From Alphaproteobacteria bacterium (GTDB taxonomy: Bacteria > Pseudomonadota > Gammaproteobacteria > Burkholderiales > Burkholderiaceae_C): DNA of 64,000 bases. Under the pieces are notes generated by a model. That model was not told the DNA's origin and made no database searches. It saw only the letters and a program-made list of their open reading frames with translations. Positions 1 to 8,787 of this stretch are shown here, piece after piece (within the stretch, counting starts at the first letter, position 1; each line of letters opens with the position of its first letter). The stretch covers positions 62,001 through 126,000 of the forward strand of contig JASGCM010000005.1 of NCBI GenBank assembly GCA_030054175.1, in the 5' to 3' direction. The translations under genes were made by a program, and so were the position numbers.

Positions 1-590
1 GACTGACGAGCGAACAACTGGCCCTGCGCGACCATGTGAAGAATTTGCTCGACAAGGAATGCTCGCTGGATTACGTGGCCCGATGTGACGAGATGGGGCA
101 ACCCCCGCGCGAGGCCTTCAAAGCCTTGGCCGATCATGGCTGGGCGATTTGTGAGGACACCCTGCGCTACGAGCGCCTGTGTTTGTCGGCAGCGCGCATT
201 GGCGCTGCCCGCCAAGCTTTTGAGTTCGCACTGGATTACTCCAAAAACCGCATCCAGTTTGGCAAGCCCATCGGCAGTTTTCAGGCCATCCAGCACAAAT
301 TCGCCGAGATGAAGGTGATGCTCGACAGCGCCCAGACCATGGTCTTGCGTTACGCATGGTTGATGGAGCATGGTCAAGCCGAGCGCGGCGACACGGCGGT
401 CTTGAAGTATTTGGTGGGCGAGACCTACAAATCGATTTCCGATCAATGCTTGCAGGTCTTGGGTGGCTACGGCTATTGCAATGAGTACCCCATGCAACGC
501 TTCTTCCGAGATTCCCGTTTGGCCACCATCGGTGGGGGCACATCGGAGATTCAGAAAAACATCATCGCCGGCTCACTCGGCCTGCGTTGA
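1..590 (+). pseudogene. Acyl-CoA dehydrogenase, 5' cut by window edge and middle domain deleted
   Basis: The frame is open from position 3, so the true start lies outside the window. The first ~48 visible residues match the N-terminal helical part of acyl-CoA dehydrogenases (ALRDHV, then FKALADHGW). The sequence then jumps straight into the C-terminal helical domain (DTLRYERLCLSAARIGAA, IQFGKPIGSFQAIQHK, GGGTSEIQ). Family members are ~380 residues; this one would be ~200. The rest of the N-terminal domain and the whole beta-barrel domain that contacts FAD and acyl-CoA are missing. The junction is near 138-146, at a Gly-Trp pair found on both sides of the usual gap, and the reading frame is kept. 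A working flavoenzyme seems unlikely. It converges with a crotonase gene whose stop is one base away. Confidence 0.85.
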
Positions 591-591
591 T

Positions 592-1215
592 TCAGCCTGG
601 GCCCACAGCGGCCCGGCTGAGAGACTGCCGCGCCTCGTTCACAACCTGCGTCAGCGGGTCTTGCGCCACCACCTGATGCACCAGACCCCAGCGCTGGGCC
701 AGTCGGGCATCGATCAATTTGCCGCTGAGCGCCATATAGGACAAGGCTTTACGGGGCACGACCTGACCCACCGCCTTGATGATTTGGCCCCCCGGGACAA
801 AACCGAAGTTCAGTTCGGGCAGTCCGAACTGTGCGCCAGCGTGGGCCACCACATGGTGCGAGGCGGCCACAATGGGCATCGCCCCCCCCAAACAGTAGCC
901 CTCGATGGCGGTGTAGACGCGCTGCGGCAGTTGTCGCACCAGGTGGCATCGCCACTCTTCAGTCGCGGCCCGTGCCAGACGCAAGCTGGCGGCATCGCGA
1001 TCGCTGCCGTCGAAGAAGTCTTTCAAATCCATGCCTGTGCAAAAGTGTCCGCCCAAGCCATGAAACACCACTGCGCGGATGTCAGGTCGTGAGATCAATT
1101 CCCACATGGCGTCACGCAATGCCCAAGTCATCTCCACGCCGATGGCGTTGCGTTTGGCGGCGCGATCCAGACCAATCAGGCGCAATCCGGGGCAAGGGTC
1201 TTCGATGCGCAGCAC
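592..1215 (-). pseudogene. Enoyl-CoA hydratase/isomerase family protein, probably 3'-truncated
   Basis: Crotonase-fold protein of 207 residues. It shows the family signatures in order: FCTGMDLKDF (first oxyanion-hole strand), AIEGYCLGGAMP (second oxyanion strand), FGLPELNFGFVPGG and the GLVHQVV segment. The protein stops shortly after that, about 50-60 residues before the usual C-terminus, where trimer-forming helices normally lie. Its stop sits one base from the stop of the convergent, itself deleted, acyl-CoA dehydrogenase, so a deletion between the two genes is a plausible cause. The start is GTG at 1215, two bases after the stop of the upstream crotonase, suggesting translational coupling. 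It may still fold, so pseudogene status is inferred. Confidence 0.6.
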
Positions 1216-1217
1216 GG

Positions 1218-2000
1218 TCAGCCTTTCAAGCCGGGTTTGCTTTGCCCGGACAAAAATCCGGCGATGGCGTTGGAGCGGGTCGAAGGCCCCCCCTGTTCGG
1301 CTTGGCGCGCCTTGATCTCGGCGAACTTGGCGGCCGTGAAGCTGACGCTGACATCCCAACCCATGTCGCCCACCATGGCCAAGGTTTCTTTGGTGAATTG
1401 CAGAGCCAGGGGGTCTTTCGCCATGAGCGAAGCGAGCAACTCTTGCAGGGCTGGATCCAGCCCTTCGACCGGGTGACAGAAGCTGACCCAGCCTTGTGAC
1501 AGCGCATGGGCGGCGTCATGGGTGTGCGGATCGAGCAACAAGTCCAAGCCATCGGCAGTCGAGGCTGGCGCTTGAAAACGCGCAGTGTCGGCGGCCAGGG
1601 CGATGTCGCTGGCGTGTACCAAATCCAGCGCCGTCCCCCGGCAACGGCCGTCGACGACGCTGATCACGGCCTGCGGCAGCACACGGCAGGTGTGCTCGCG
1701 CCAGCGCCGGATCCGTTGCAAGGCCTGGCGGGTGCGCACGGCTTGTTCGGTCAGCATGTGCTGGAAGTGCGCCAGATCCAAGCCCAGTCCAAAGTCGGGC
1801 TCACCACGCAAGACCACCACCCGAACCTGCGCACATGTGGGCAGCTCTTGGAAGATGTAAGCCAAGGTTTCTACAAAATCGAGGTCCCAGCCGATGTCGC
1901 CCGCAGAGCGCATGCGCAGGACCAGAACCCCTGCTTGAAATTCGGAGTCGATCAAGGGGTGGCGGGCTGCCTCCCAGGGGGCCAGATCGGAGGGATTCAT
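1218..2000 (-). CDS. Enoyl-CoA hydratase/isomerase family protein
   Basis: Crotonase superfamily protein of 260 residues, starting MNPSDLAPWE. The fold-specific segments are visible (VVVLRGEPDFGLGLDL, VISVVDGRCRGTALDLVHASDIALAAD), followed by a full C-terminal helical region. The usual catalytic segments are divergent: CAG-MDL is replaced by GLGLDL and the glycine-rich loop reads GRCRGTA, so hydratase activity cannot be assumed. Isomerase or thioesterase-like activity or a structural role are alternatives. The ATG at 2000 overlaps the stop of the TetR gene upstream (ATGA), and the next crotonase follows two bases after its stop, so the three genes form one leftward operon. Confidence 0.8.
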   Translation of the reverse strand: MNPSDLAPWEAARHPLIDSEFQAGVLVLRMRSAGDIGWDLDFVETLAYIFQELPTCAQVRVVVLRGEPDFGLGLDLAHFQHMLTEQAVRTRQALQRIRRWREHTCRVLPQAVISVVDGRCRGTALDLVHASDIALAADTARFQAPASTADGLDLLLDPHTHDAAHALSQGWVSFCHPVEGLDPALQELLASLMAKDPLALQFTKETLAMVGDMGWDVSVSFTAAKFAEIKARQAEQGGPSTRSNAIAGFLSGQSKPGLKG

Positions 2001-2659
2001 GGTGCTCGCAATCCGGCGGCGGCAAAGTGGATCAAGCGATCCAGGGCGTTTTCCCAATCTCGGGTGTCGACCTTTTCGTCCGATAGCGATTCGATGCGGC
2101 CGGGGTGCGCCATGGTGTAGACCATGCTGCCCAATAGAAAGTGGAACCGCCAGTGCAATTCTTCTGCGCTGAGGTGGGGCAAGGCAATGGACAAGGCTTG
2201 CAGTGCCATTTGGCTTGAGCGGTTGAAGGCTTTATCCAGCACCCGGCGGCGAACTTCCTCTCGTTCAAAAGCCAGACGGGCCCGCAGCATGCGAAAGGAA
2301 TCACCATCGGCGGTGTCTTGTATTTCCAGTGCGGGGCGGAGGAAGGCACGCAAGATGTCTTCGACCTCGGGGCGCCCCTGGCGGTTGAGTTTCAGTTGCG
2401 ACAACATTCGTTCGCGTTGCTCGGCGATGGGCTGGGCGCGCAATTCGAAGATGCGTTCGAGAACAGCGATTTTGGAGCCAAAGTGGTAGTGCAACGAGGC
2501 ACTGTTCACCCCCGAGTCGGTGGTGATTTCGCGCAGGCTCACCCCGTCGATGCCGCGTTCGCTGAACAGGCGCTCCGCCGATTGCAAAATGCGCTCGGGT
2601 GTGGTGAGTTCGGTGCGAGTTGCGCTGGTGTTCTTGGCCATGCCGGTCTTTGCTGCCAT
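1997..2659 (-). CDS. TetR/AcrR family transcriptional regulator
   Basis: 220-residue TetR-type repressor. The N-terminal helix-turn-helix domain is clear: ERILQSAERLFSERGIDGVS, then the recognition helix region SGVNSASLHYHFGSK. The C-terminal ligand-binding/dimer domain is variable. It is the first gene of a leftward operon with two crotonases and faces a rightward crotonase/lyase/synthetase operon. The 91-base gap contains a 24-base near-perfect palindrome, the obvious operator candidate. By analogy with other regulators beside fatty-acid or CoA-ester genes, the effector may be an acyl-CoA, but that is inference. An internal Met at 2641 is an alternative start. Confidence 0.88.
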   Translation of the reverse strand: MAAKTGMAKNTSATRTELTTPERILQSAERLFSERGIDGVSLREITTDSGVNSASLHYHFGSKIAVLERIFELRAQPIAEQRERMLSQLKLNRQGRPEVEDILRAFLRPALEIQDTADGDSFRMLRARLAFEREEVRRRVLDKAFNRSSQMALQALSIALPHLSAEELHWRFHFLLGSMVYTMAHPGRIESLSDEKVDTRDWENALDRLIHFAAAGLRAP

Positions 2660-2715
2660 GACTGATTTTATTTTTTGCGGTTCGGTCGTGCGTTGGGGAA
2701 TGTCACTGTTGCGCT

Positions 2716-2739
2716 TGATTCAATCATATGATTAAATCA
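2716..2739. promoter_or_regulatory. 24-bp palindrome, candidate TetR operator
   Basis: An inverted repeat whose 12-base arms pair at 11 of 12 positions. The left arm is TGATTCAATCAT and the right arm ATGATTAAATCA. It lies in the divergent gap between the TetR gene (start 2659) and the rightward crotonase (start about 2772). Size, symmetry and position are typical of a TetR-family operator that controls both directions. No binding data are implied. Confidence 0.7.
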
Positions 2740-2754
2740 CATGTCTGGACATGT
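2739..2754. promoter_or_regulatory. Second palindrome in the same divergent promoter region
   Basis: Perfect 7-base arms ACATGTC and GACATGT separated by TG. It abuts the larger palindrome and lies just upstream of the crotonase start. It could be a second operator site or a site for another factor, or could be chance. Confidence 0.4.
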
Positions 2755-2771
2755 TGTCCACCCGATGCGCC

Positions 2772-3563
2772 ATGTCGCCTTCCTCTGATCTTTTGCTGCA
2801 AACGCGCGATGGGCATGTGGCCATCCTCACGCTCAATCGGCCGCAGGCCATGAACGCCATCAACCTGGCCTTGCGTTCAGCCCTGTGGGATGCCTTGGAT
2901 GCGTTGCGCCACGACAGCCATGTGCGGGCGGTGGTGCTGACTGGTCAAGGCGACAAGGCTTTTTGTGCCGGTATGGATTTACGCGAATTCGCTCAAATCA
3001 TGGCCCAAACCCCCCTGACGGAAATGCGCCGATTCCGTTGGGAAAAGGGCGAAGGACTGGCCACTTTTGACAAGCCGGTGATTGCGGCGGTCAACGGTTT
3101 AGCCATCGGCGGCGGGGTCGAATTGGCCTTGCTGTGCGACATCTGTGTGGCCAGCGAGCAAGCCAGTTTTGCCTTTGCCGAGGTCAGTCGTGGGCTGATT
3201 CCCGGCAACGGTGGTACCCAGCGTTTGGCGCGCCGCGTGGGGCAGGGCCGCGCTCTGGAGATGATTTTGTCGGCCCGTACCGTGCCCGCTGCCGAGGCCC
3301 TGTCCATTGGCCTGGTTGAGCGGGTGGTGGCTGCCGACCAACTGTTGCCCGAGGCCATGGCCTTGGCGCATCGCATCGCTGCCAATGCCCCGGTGGCCGT
3401 GCGCTTGGCCAAGGCCGCGGTGACCCGAGGCGCTGATGTGCCCCTGGCCGAAGGCTTGCAAATCGAGCGTGACTTGGCCACCTTTGTCTACACCACCCAA
3501 GATGCGAAAGAAGGCCCTTTGGCCTTCGTGGAAAAACGCCCGCCCCAGTGGCAAGACCGTTGA
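2772..3563 (+). CDS. Enoyl-CoA hydratase/isomerase family protein
   Basis: Complete crotonase of ~263 residues, likely hydrating or isomerising an enoyl-CoA. Motifs in order: LTLNRPQAMNAIN, VVLTGQGDKAFCAGMDLREF, PVIAAVNGLAIGGGVELALLCD, a Glu-containing FAEVSRGLIPGNGGTQRL loop matching the catalytic region of hydratases, and a C-terminal EKRPPQW tail. Start chosen at the ATG of MSPSSDLL; the ATG at 2751 lies inside a palindrome and is less likely. First gene of the rightward operon with a CitE-like lyase ten bases downstream. Probably repressed by the TetR protein through the palindrome upstream. Confidence 0.88.
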   Translation: MSPSSDLLLQTRDGHVAILTLNRPQAMNAINLALRSALWDALDALRHDSHVRAVVLTGQGDKAFCAGMDLREFAQIMAQTPLTEMRRFRWEKGEGLATFDKPVIAAVNGLAIGGGVELALLCDICVASEQASFAFAEVSRGLIPGNGGTQRLARRVGQGRALEMILSARTVPAAEALSIGLVERVVAADQLLPEAMALAHRIAANAPVAVRLAKAAVTRGADVPLAEGLQIERDLATFVYTTQDAKEGPLAFVEKRPPQWQDR

Positions 3564-3572
3564 GAGCAATCG

Positions 3573-4457
3573 ATGAAGCTGTTTCGCACCTTGATGTTCG
3601 CGCCGTGCACCCGCCCTGAGTTGATGGCCAAAGCCCAGGAAGGTCAGGCTGATGCGCTGATTTTTGACTTGGAAGATTCGGTGCCGGTGCTCAGCAAGGC
3701 GACGGCACGCCAGAATTTGGCGGCGATCTTGGCCGCTGGCCTGAAGAAACCCGCCTTCGTGCGCCTGAATCACCCTCGCGCGGGCGATTGTCAGGCCGAC
3801 CTGCAAGCCCTGGGTGATCGGCCCGTGCCGAACTTGGTGGGGGTGATCTTGCCCAAAGCCGAACATGCAGCCGATATCGCCACACTGTCTGCGGCGCTTG
3901 AAGCCATAGAGACACGTTGGGCTTGGCCGGTGGGCATTTTGCGCATCCTGCCCTTGGTCGAGACCTGTTTGGGCTTGCGCAACACCTACGAGCTGGCCCA
4001 GAGTTCGCCCCGGGTGTGCGGCATGTCGCTGGCCAGTGCCGAACAAGGGGATTTCATGGTTGACCTGGGTGGCCACTGGACGCCCAGCAGCATGGCCTTG
4101 GCCTATCCGCGCAGCAAGATGGTGGTCGACGCCCGAGCCGCAGGCTTGCCCTGGCTGGTCGATGGCGTGTTCATGAATTTGGGTGATGCCCAAGCGCTGG
4201 AGAACGAATGCCGATTGGCCCGTGAGTTGGGGTTTGTCGGCAAGATGGCCATCCACCCCAGTCAGGTCGAGGTGATGCACCGGGTGTTCTCACCGACTGA
4301 AGAAGAATTGCAGCACGCACGCGGTTTGCTCGAAGCTTTTCGTGCCGCCGAGGCGCAAGGCATTGGTGCCGTGCGTTACCAAGGAATGATGGTCGATTAT
4401 GCGAACGTCCGATTGGCCGAGCGCATCCTGGCTTTGTCGCAAGGCGCCGCCCCATGA
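3573..4457 (+). CDS. HpcH/HpaI aldolase/citrate lyase family protein (CitE-like CoA-ester lyase)
   Basis: 294-residue TIM-barrel lyase related to citrate lyase beta and malyl/citramalyl-CoA lyases. Visible signatures are LMFAPCTRPELM, ADALIFDLEDSVP with acidic residues that bind Mg2+, FVRLNHP with the substrate-binding Arg, ILPLVET and KMAIHPSQV. The family cleaves or forms C-C bonds in 3-hydroxyacyl-CoA esters. It sits between a crotonase and an acyl-CoA synthetase (overlapping start of the latter by four bases), fitting a step after hydration in a CoA-ester breakdown route. The exact substrate is not readable from sequence. Confidence 0.85.
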   Translation: MKLFRTLMFAPCTRPELMAKAQEGQADALIFDLEDSVPVLSKATARQNLAAILAAGLKKPAFVRLNHPRAGDCQADLQALGDRPVPNLVGVILPKAEHAADIATLSAALEAIETRWAWPVGILRILPLVETCLGLRNTYELAQSSPRVCGMSLASAEQGDFMVDLGGHWTPSSMALAYPRSKMVVDARAAGLPWLVDGVFMNLGDAQALENECRLARELGFVGKMAIHPSQVEVMHRVFSPTEEELQHARGLLEAFRAAEAQGIGAVRYQGMMVDYANVRLAERILALSQGAAP

Positions 4458-5330
4458 TCATTCAAGACGCCTATACCCCGTTGCGCTGCCTGGCCGACAT
4501 TGAGGCCATCGAGCAAACCCCGATCGAGCAGCGCATCACGCGCTGGGACTTTGCTTTGAATTTGTTGAACGGCTGTCGCATCGACCCCCAGCGGGCCGCA
4601 TTGCATGCGACCTGTCTGGGTGATGTCGATGGTCCCTTGCTCACCTGGCGCTTCGCCGATTTGGAGCGCCGCTCCGTGCAAGTGGCCAATTTTTTGCGGT
4701 CGCAAGGGGTGCAAGCCAATGACGCGGTGGCCATCGTCAGCCCCACAGTGCCCGGATTGTTTGCCGCCATGATCGGCACATTGTTGGGCGCGCGGCCTTT
4801 CCCCATCAACTGGATGCTTGAGGCCGAGCCCTTGCGCGATTTGATGCGCGAGTCCAAGGTGGCGGCCGTTATTGCGCTCGGGCCCACTGAGGGTTTCAAC
4901 ATCTGGCAGCGCGTTCAACAAGCGGTGCAGGGTTTGTCGCGGCCTGTGCCGGTGTACACCTTGCATGATCCCTTTGGTCCCACGCATCAAAACGATTTAT
5001 TCAGCCTGTCCGGGTCACAGCCGGGCACCTTGGCTTTTGATCGGCCAGTGGCCCAGCGCCAAGACGTGGCGTGCTATGTGCATTCGGGTGGCACCACGGG
5101 GCATCCGAAGATTGTTCGCATTTTGCACGGCGGCATGGTGTTTCGACAATGGGCGGCCAACCAGGGGCTGGCGTTCACGCCGCACGATGTGGTGTTATCG
5201 GACACGCCGCTGTTTCACATCGGCGGCTTGCTGGTGCGCGGCCTGGTCAGCACTGCCGATGGCCACACCACGGTCATTCCCAGCATGCATGGTGCGCGTG
5301 ACAAGCGCTACATCGCGAACTATTGTTTCA
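4454..5330 (+). pseudogene. AMP-binding acyl-CoA synthetase, 3' half deleted
   Basis: The N-terminal ~290 residues are a normal AMP-forming acyl-CoA ligase: LLTWRFADLERRS, then the phosphate loop YVHSGGTTGHPK, and DTPLFHIGG. After the segment ending RYIANY the homology stops at about 5325 and the frame continues to 5566 only through the antisense of a truncated dehydrogenase gene. The adenylate-binding YG/TE and GD motifs and the C-terminal lid with its catalytic Lys are all missing, so adenylation should fail. ATG overlaps the stop of the lyase gene (ATGA). The upstream half fits activation of a carboxylic acid for this operon. Confidence 0.85.
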
Positions 5331-5667
5331 AAGCCGTCGCGGCGGCTTCTTTGTCCACCAGGGGCAGGGTGCTGGTCTCGATCACGATTTGGCGACCGGG
5401 CTTGGCAGGGCTGGCGGACAGTTCGGTGACCACACCGGCCAGTGCTTTCACGCTGGGCAGAGAAAACAACAGGATGTCGGTCAGCTCGGCCACTTGGGTG
5501 TTCGATGTCGCGACTCGACCTCCGGCGCGCTTGAGCCTTTGCTTGCAGGCGAGGTCGATGTCATGACCCATGACCAGAAACCCGTGTTCGATCAGGGTTT
5601 CGGCCATGATGCCGCCCATGATGCCCAATCCGATGATGCCCACGATGGGGCTGGCTGAAGCTTTCAA
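5320..5667 (-). pseudogene. 3-hydroxyisobutyrate dehydrogenase-like NAD(P)-binding protein, C-terminal domain deleted
   Basis: Starts with the Rossmann motif IGLGIMGGIMAETL of beta-hydroxyacid dehydrogenases and continues through LLFSLPSVKAL and the substrate-side VIETSTLP motif. Homology ends near 5330, at the point where the facing acyl-CoA synthetase also ends, so the ~170-residue helical domain with the catalytic Lys is lost. Both convergent genes lost their 3' ends in what looks like one deletion. The start is TTG at 5667 with a good AGGAG six bases upstream. It follows the RND permease by 27 bases on the same strand. Confidence 0.82.
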
Positions 5668-5694
5668 AGAAATCTCCTGTACTGCGGTTCGTGT

Positions 5695-8600
5695 TCAGTT
5701 GTATTCGGGTAACTTCAATGGGCCATTGCCGGCCCAACGGTCCAGGTACAGGTAGATGACCGGGGTGATGTAGAGGGTGATCACCTGCGAAAACAACAGG
5801 CCTCCGACCACGGCCACGCCCAGGGGCATGCGCAATTCGGCGCCGGCACCCAGACCCAAGGCGATGGGCAATGCGCCCATCAAGGCCGCAAAGGTGGTCA
5901 TCAGAATGGGTCTGAAGCGCAACACGCACGCTTGGCGGATGGCTTGCTCAGGCGTCATGCCATGTTCGCGCTGCGCAACCAAGGCGAAGTCGATCATCAT
6001 GATGGCGTTCTTCTTCACGATACCGATCAGCATCAAGATGCCGATGGTGGCGATCAAGGTGAGTTCAATTTTGAAGAACCACAGGAAAAGCAAAGCCCCA
6101 ACCGCTGCCGAGGGCAGGCCGGCCAAAATCGTGATGGGGTGGATGTAACTCTCGTACAACACGCCCAAGAGCACATAGATCACGGCCAAGGCGACTTGAA
6201 TCAGGATCAGTTGGCTATTCTGCGAACCTTTGAAGACCGCCGCATCGCCGCCATAGCTGGTGATGATGGAGGCGGGAAAGCGCAGCTCTTGGCCAAATTT
6301 TTCGATCTTGGTGGTCGCCTCACCCAGTGCCACGCCTGGGGCCAGATTGAACGAGACCGTCACCGATTGCAATTGACCCTGGTGATTGACCGCGGTGGGG
6401 CCGACGCTGCGGCTGATCTTGACCAAGGTGGACAGCGGGATGACCTGCTGTGTGGTGCGGGATCGCACATAGATTTTGCCGATCGCGTCTTCAAATTGAC
6501 GGTATTCGCCCGGGGCTTCCATGATCACCAGATAGCTGTTGGCCGGGGTGAAGATGGTCGAAATTTGGCGATCGCCAAAGGCGTTGTACAGGGCGTTGCG
6601 CAGGTCTTGGATGGATACGCCCAATGCGCCCGCCTTGTCGCGGTCGAATTGAACATTGGCTTGCAGACCACGCATCTGAGTGTCGCTGGTGACGTCGCGG
6701 AACGACTCGTCGGCACGCATCTTGTTGATGAGCTGTGTCGACCATTCGGTCAGCGCGTCGGCACTGACGCTTTGCATCACGTACTGGTAACGGCTCTTGG
6801 TGACTTTGCTGCCCAGGTTCAGGTTTTGCACCGGGCGCATGAACACGTTGAAGCCAGGGTAGCGAAGCTTTTGTCGCAAACCTTCGATCACCTTCTGTAT
6901 TTTTTCACGCTCGCCACGGGCCTTGAGCACGATGAACATGCGGCCATTGTTGAGCTGTTGAGGGTTGTTGGGCGGTGAGCCGATGAATGAGGACACATAA
7001 GCCACATTGGGGTCTTGGCGCACGATCTCGGCGGCACGGGCTTGCAAGCGGGTCATCTCTTCAAAAGAAATGTCCTCGGACGCTTCTGTGATGGCTTGGA
7101 TTTGACCCAAATCTTCTTCCGGGAAGAAGCCCTTTGGACTGATCATGGTGAGCCAAACTGTCAGACCAAACGTGAGGAATGCCATGCCCAAAACCCAGCG
7201 GCGGTGCTTGAGGGCGAAGTCGAGAGTGTCGGCATACGTATCAAGCAAGGCCTTGAAGCCGTGTTCAAACATTTGGCCGAATTTGTTCTCGTGCTGGTGG
7301 TTGGTGTTGGTTGGGGTCAGAAATCGGCTGCATAGCATGGGCACCAGGGTCAGCGAAACGATGGCAGACACCAGTACCGACAAACCGACGACCACAGCGA
7401 ATTCATGAAACAGCAGGCCTATGACGCCGGGCATGAAGAAGATGGGAATGAATACCGCCACCAGAGAGACCGAAATTGAGAAGATGGTGAAGGCCATCTC
7501 TTTCGAGCCTTTCAGTGCAGCCTCGAGGGGTGCCATGCCTTCTTCGATGTGGCGCATGATGTTTTCTAACATCACGATGGCGTCATCGACCACCAGGCCC
7601 ACGGCCAGAGTGATGCCCATCAGCGAGATGTTGTCCAAGCTATAGCCCAAGGGGTAGAGCAGGGCGACCGCACCGATCAGCGACACCGCCAGGCTGAGGG
7701 TGGGGATGATGGTGGCTACCACGTGGCGGATGAATACCAGGATGACCAAAATCACCAGGGCCATGGTCAGAGCCAAAGAAATCTTGATGTCGTGAATGGC
7801 TTCGCGGATCGAAACCGAACGGTCGTTCAGGGTCAGCAACTCGATTGATGCGGGAAGCTGTGCCTTAAAGACCGGAATGAGTTCGCGGATTTGATCGATG
7901 ACATCGACCGTGTTGGCGTTAGGCTGGCGTTGTACCGACAAAATGATCGAACGTTCGCCGTTGTAGCTGGCCGCAGTGCGCACCGACTCGTAACTCTCTT
8001 CGATTTCGGCCACATCGCCGACCCGGATGATCACGCCGTTGCGGTTGGTCACAATGAGTTGTGCAAAGTCTTGGGCACGATACAACTGTTTATTGACGTT
8101 GATGGTCAGCATTTGCCTGGGCCCATCCAAAATGCCCACAGGAGTGTTCGAGTTGCCCGAGTTGATGGCCGTCATCACGTCGTCCATCGTCAGGTTGTGT
8201 GCTGCCAAGGCCTGAGGGTTGGCGCGCACCCGAACGGCGTATTTCTTTTGACCGTTGACGTTGACCAGGGCCACGCCGTTGATGGTTGAGATGGTGGGGG
8301 CGATCAGGCTTTCGGCGAAGTCATTGAGATCGGACAGGTTGAGTGAGGGGGAATTGAGCGCTACGAACAAGATCGGGGCGTCGGCCGGATTGACCTTGCG
8401 GTAAGAGGGCGGGGTCGTCATCTCGACCGGCAGCAGGCGCTGGGCACGCAACAAGGCGGCTTGCACGTCTACCGCCACCAAGTCGATGTTCTTGTCCGAA
8501 TTGAATTCCAGCGTGATGCTGGTCGCGCCCAAGATGCTGGTCGAGCTGATGACACTGATGCCATCGATGGTCGAGAACTGTTTCTCCAGGGGCAGGGCCA

Positions 8601-8787
8601 CCGAAGCCGCCATGGTCTCGGGGCTGGCGCCGGGGAATTGGGCGGTGACGCTGATGACCGGGGTGTTGTAACTGGGCAGTGCCGCGATGGGCAGCTTCAG
8701 GTAGGCCAACCACCCGGCCAACACGCAGGCCACGCTGAGCAGCACGGTCATGACCGGCCGCTGGATGCACAACTGGGGCAGATTCAT
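5695..8787 (-). CDS. RND multidrug efflux transporter, inner-membrane permease (MdtB/MdtC type)
   Basis: Complete 1030-residue proton-driven permease. It starts with the usual first membrane segment (RPVMTVLLSVACVLAGW), followed by a large periplasmic porter domain, a central block of membrane helices with the proton-relay motif GLVVDDAIVMLENI, a second periplasmic domain, and final helices (LIGIVKKNAIMMIDFAL). It exports drugs or other small toxic molecules with a periplasmic adaptor and an outer-membrane channel; no channel gene is nearby. Its ATG overlaps the adaptor stop by four bases. Residues resemble MdtC/MuxC more than AcrB, from motif memory only. Confidence 0.92.
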   Translation of the reverse strand: MNLPQLCIQRPVMTVLLSVACVLAGWLAYLKLPIAALPSYNTPVISVTAQFPGASPETMAASVALPLEKQFSTIDGISVISSTSILGATSITLEFNSDKNIDLVAVDVQAALLRAQRLLPVEMTTPPSYRKVNPADAPILFVALNSPSLNLSDLNDFAESLIAPTISTINGVALVNVNGQKKYAVRVRANPQALAAHNLTMDDVMTAINSGNSNTPVGILDGPRQMLTINVNKQLYRAQDFAQLIVTNRNGVIIRVGDVAEIEESYESVRTAASYNGERSIILSVQRQPNANTVDVIDQIRELIPVFKAQLPASIELLTLNDRSVSIREAIHDIKISLALTMALVILVILVFIRHVVATIIPTLSLAVSLIGAVALLYPLGYSLDNISLMGITLAVGLVVDDAIVMLENIMRHIEEGMAPLEAALKGSKEMAFTIFSISVSLVAVFIPIFFMPGVIGLLFHEFAVVVGLSVLVSAIVSLTLVPMLCSRFLTPTNTNHQHENKFGQMFEHGFKALLDTYADTLDFALKHRRWVLGMAFLTFGLTVWLTMISPKGFFPEEDLGQIQAITEASEDISFEEMTRLQARAAEIVRQDPNVAYVSSFIGSPPNNPQQLNNGRMFIVLKARGEREKIQKVIEGLRQKLRYPGFNVFMRPVQNLNLGSKVTKSRYQYVMQSVSADALTEWSTQLINKMRADESFRDVTSDTQMRGLQANVQFDRDKAGALGVSIQDLRNALYNAFGDRQISTIFTPANSYLVIMEAPGEYRQFEDAIGKIYVRSRTTQQVIPLSTLVKISRSVGPTAVNHQGQLQSVTVSFNLAPGVALGEATTKIEKFGQELRFPASIITSYGGDAAVFKGSQNSQLILIQVALAVIYVLLGVLYESYIHPITILAGLPSAAVGALLFLWFFKIELTLIATIGILMLIGIVKKNAIMMIDFALVAQREHGMTPEQAIRQACVLRFRPILMTTFAALMGALPIALGLGAGAELRMPLGVAVVGGLLFSQVITLYITPVIYLYLDRWAGNGPLKLPEYN

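Noticed and set aside
5331-5566. C-terminal part of the 370-residue synthetase frame
   Set aside because: These residues are the antisense of the dehydrogenase fragment and match no ligase motif.
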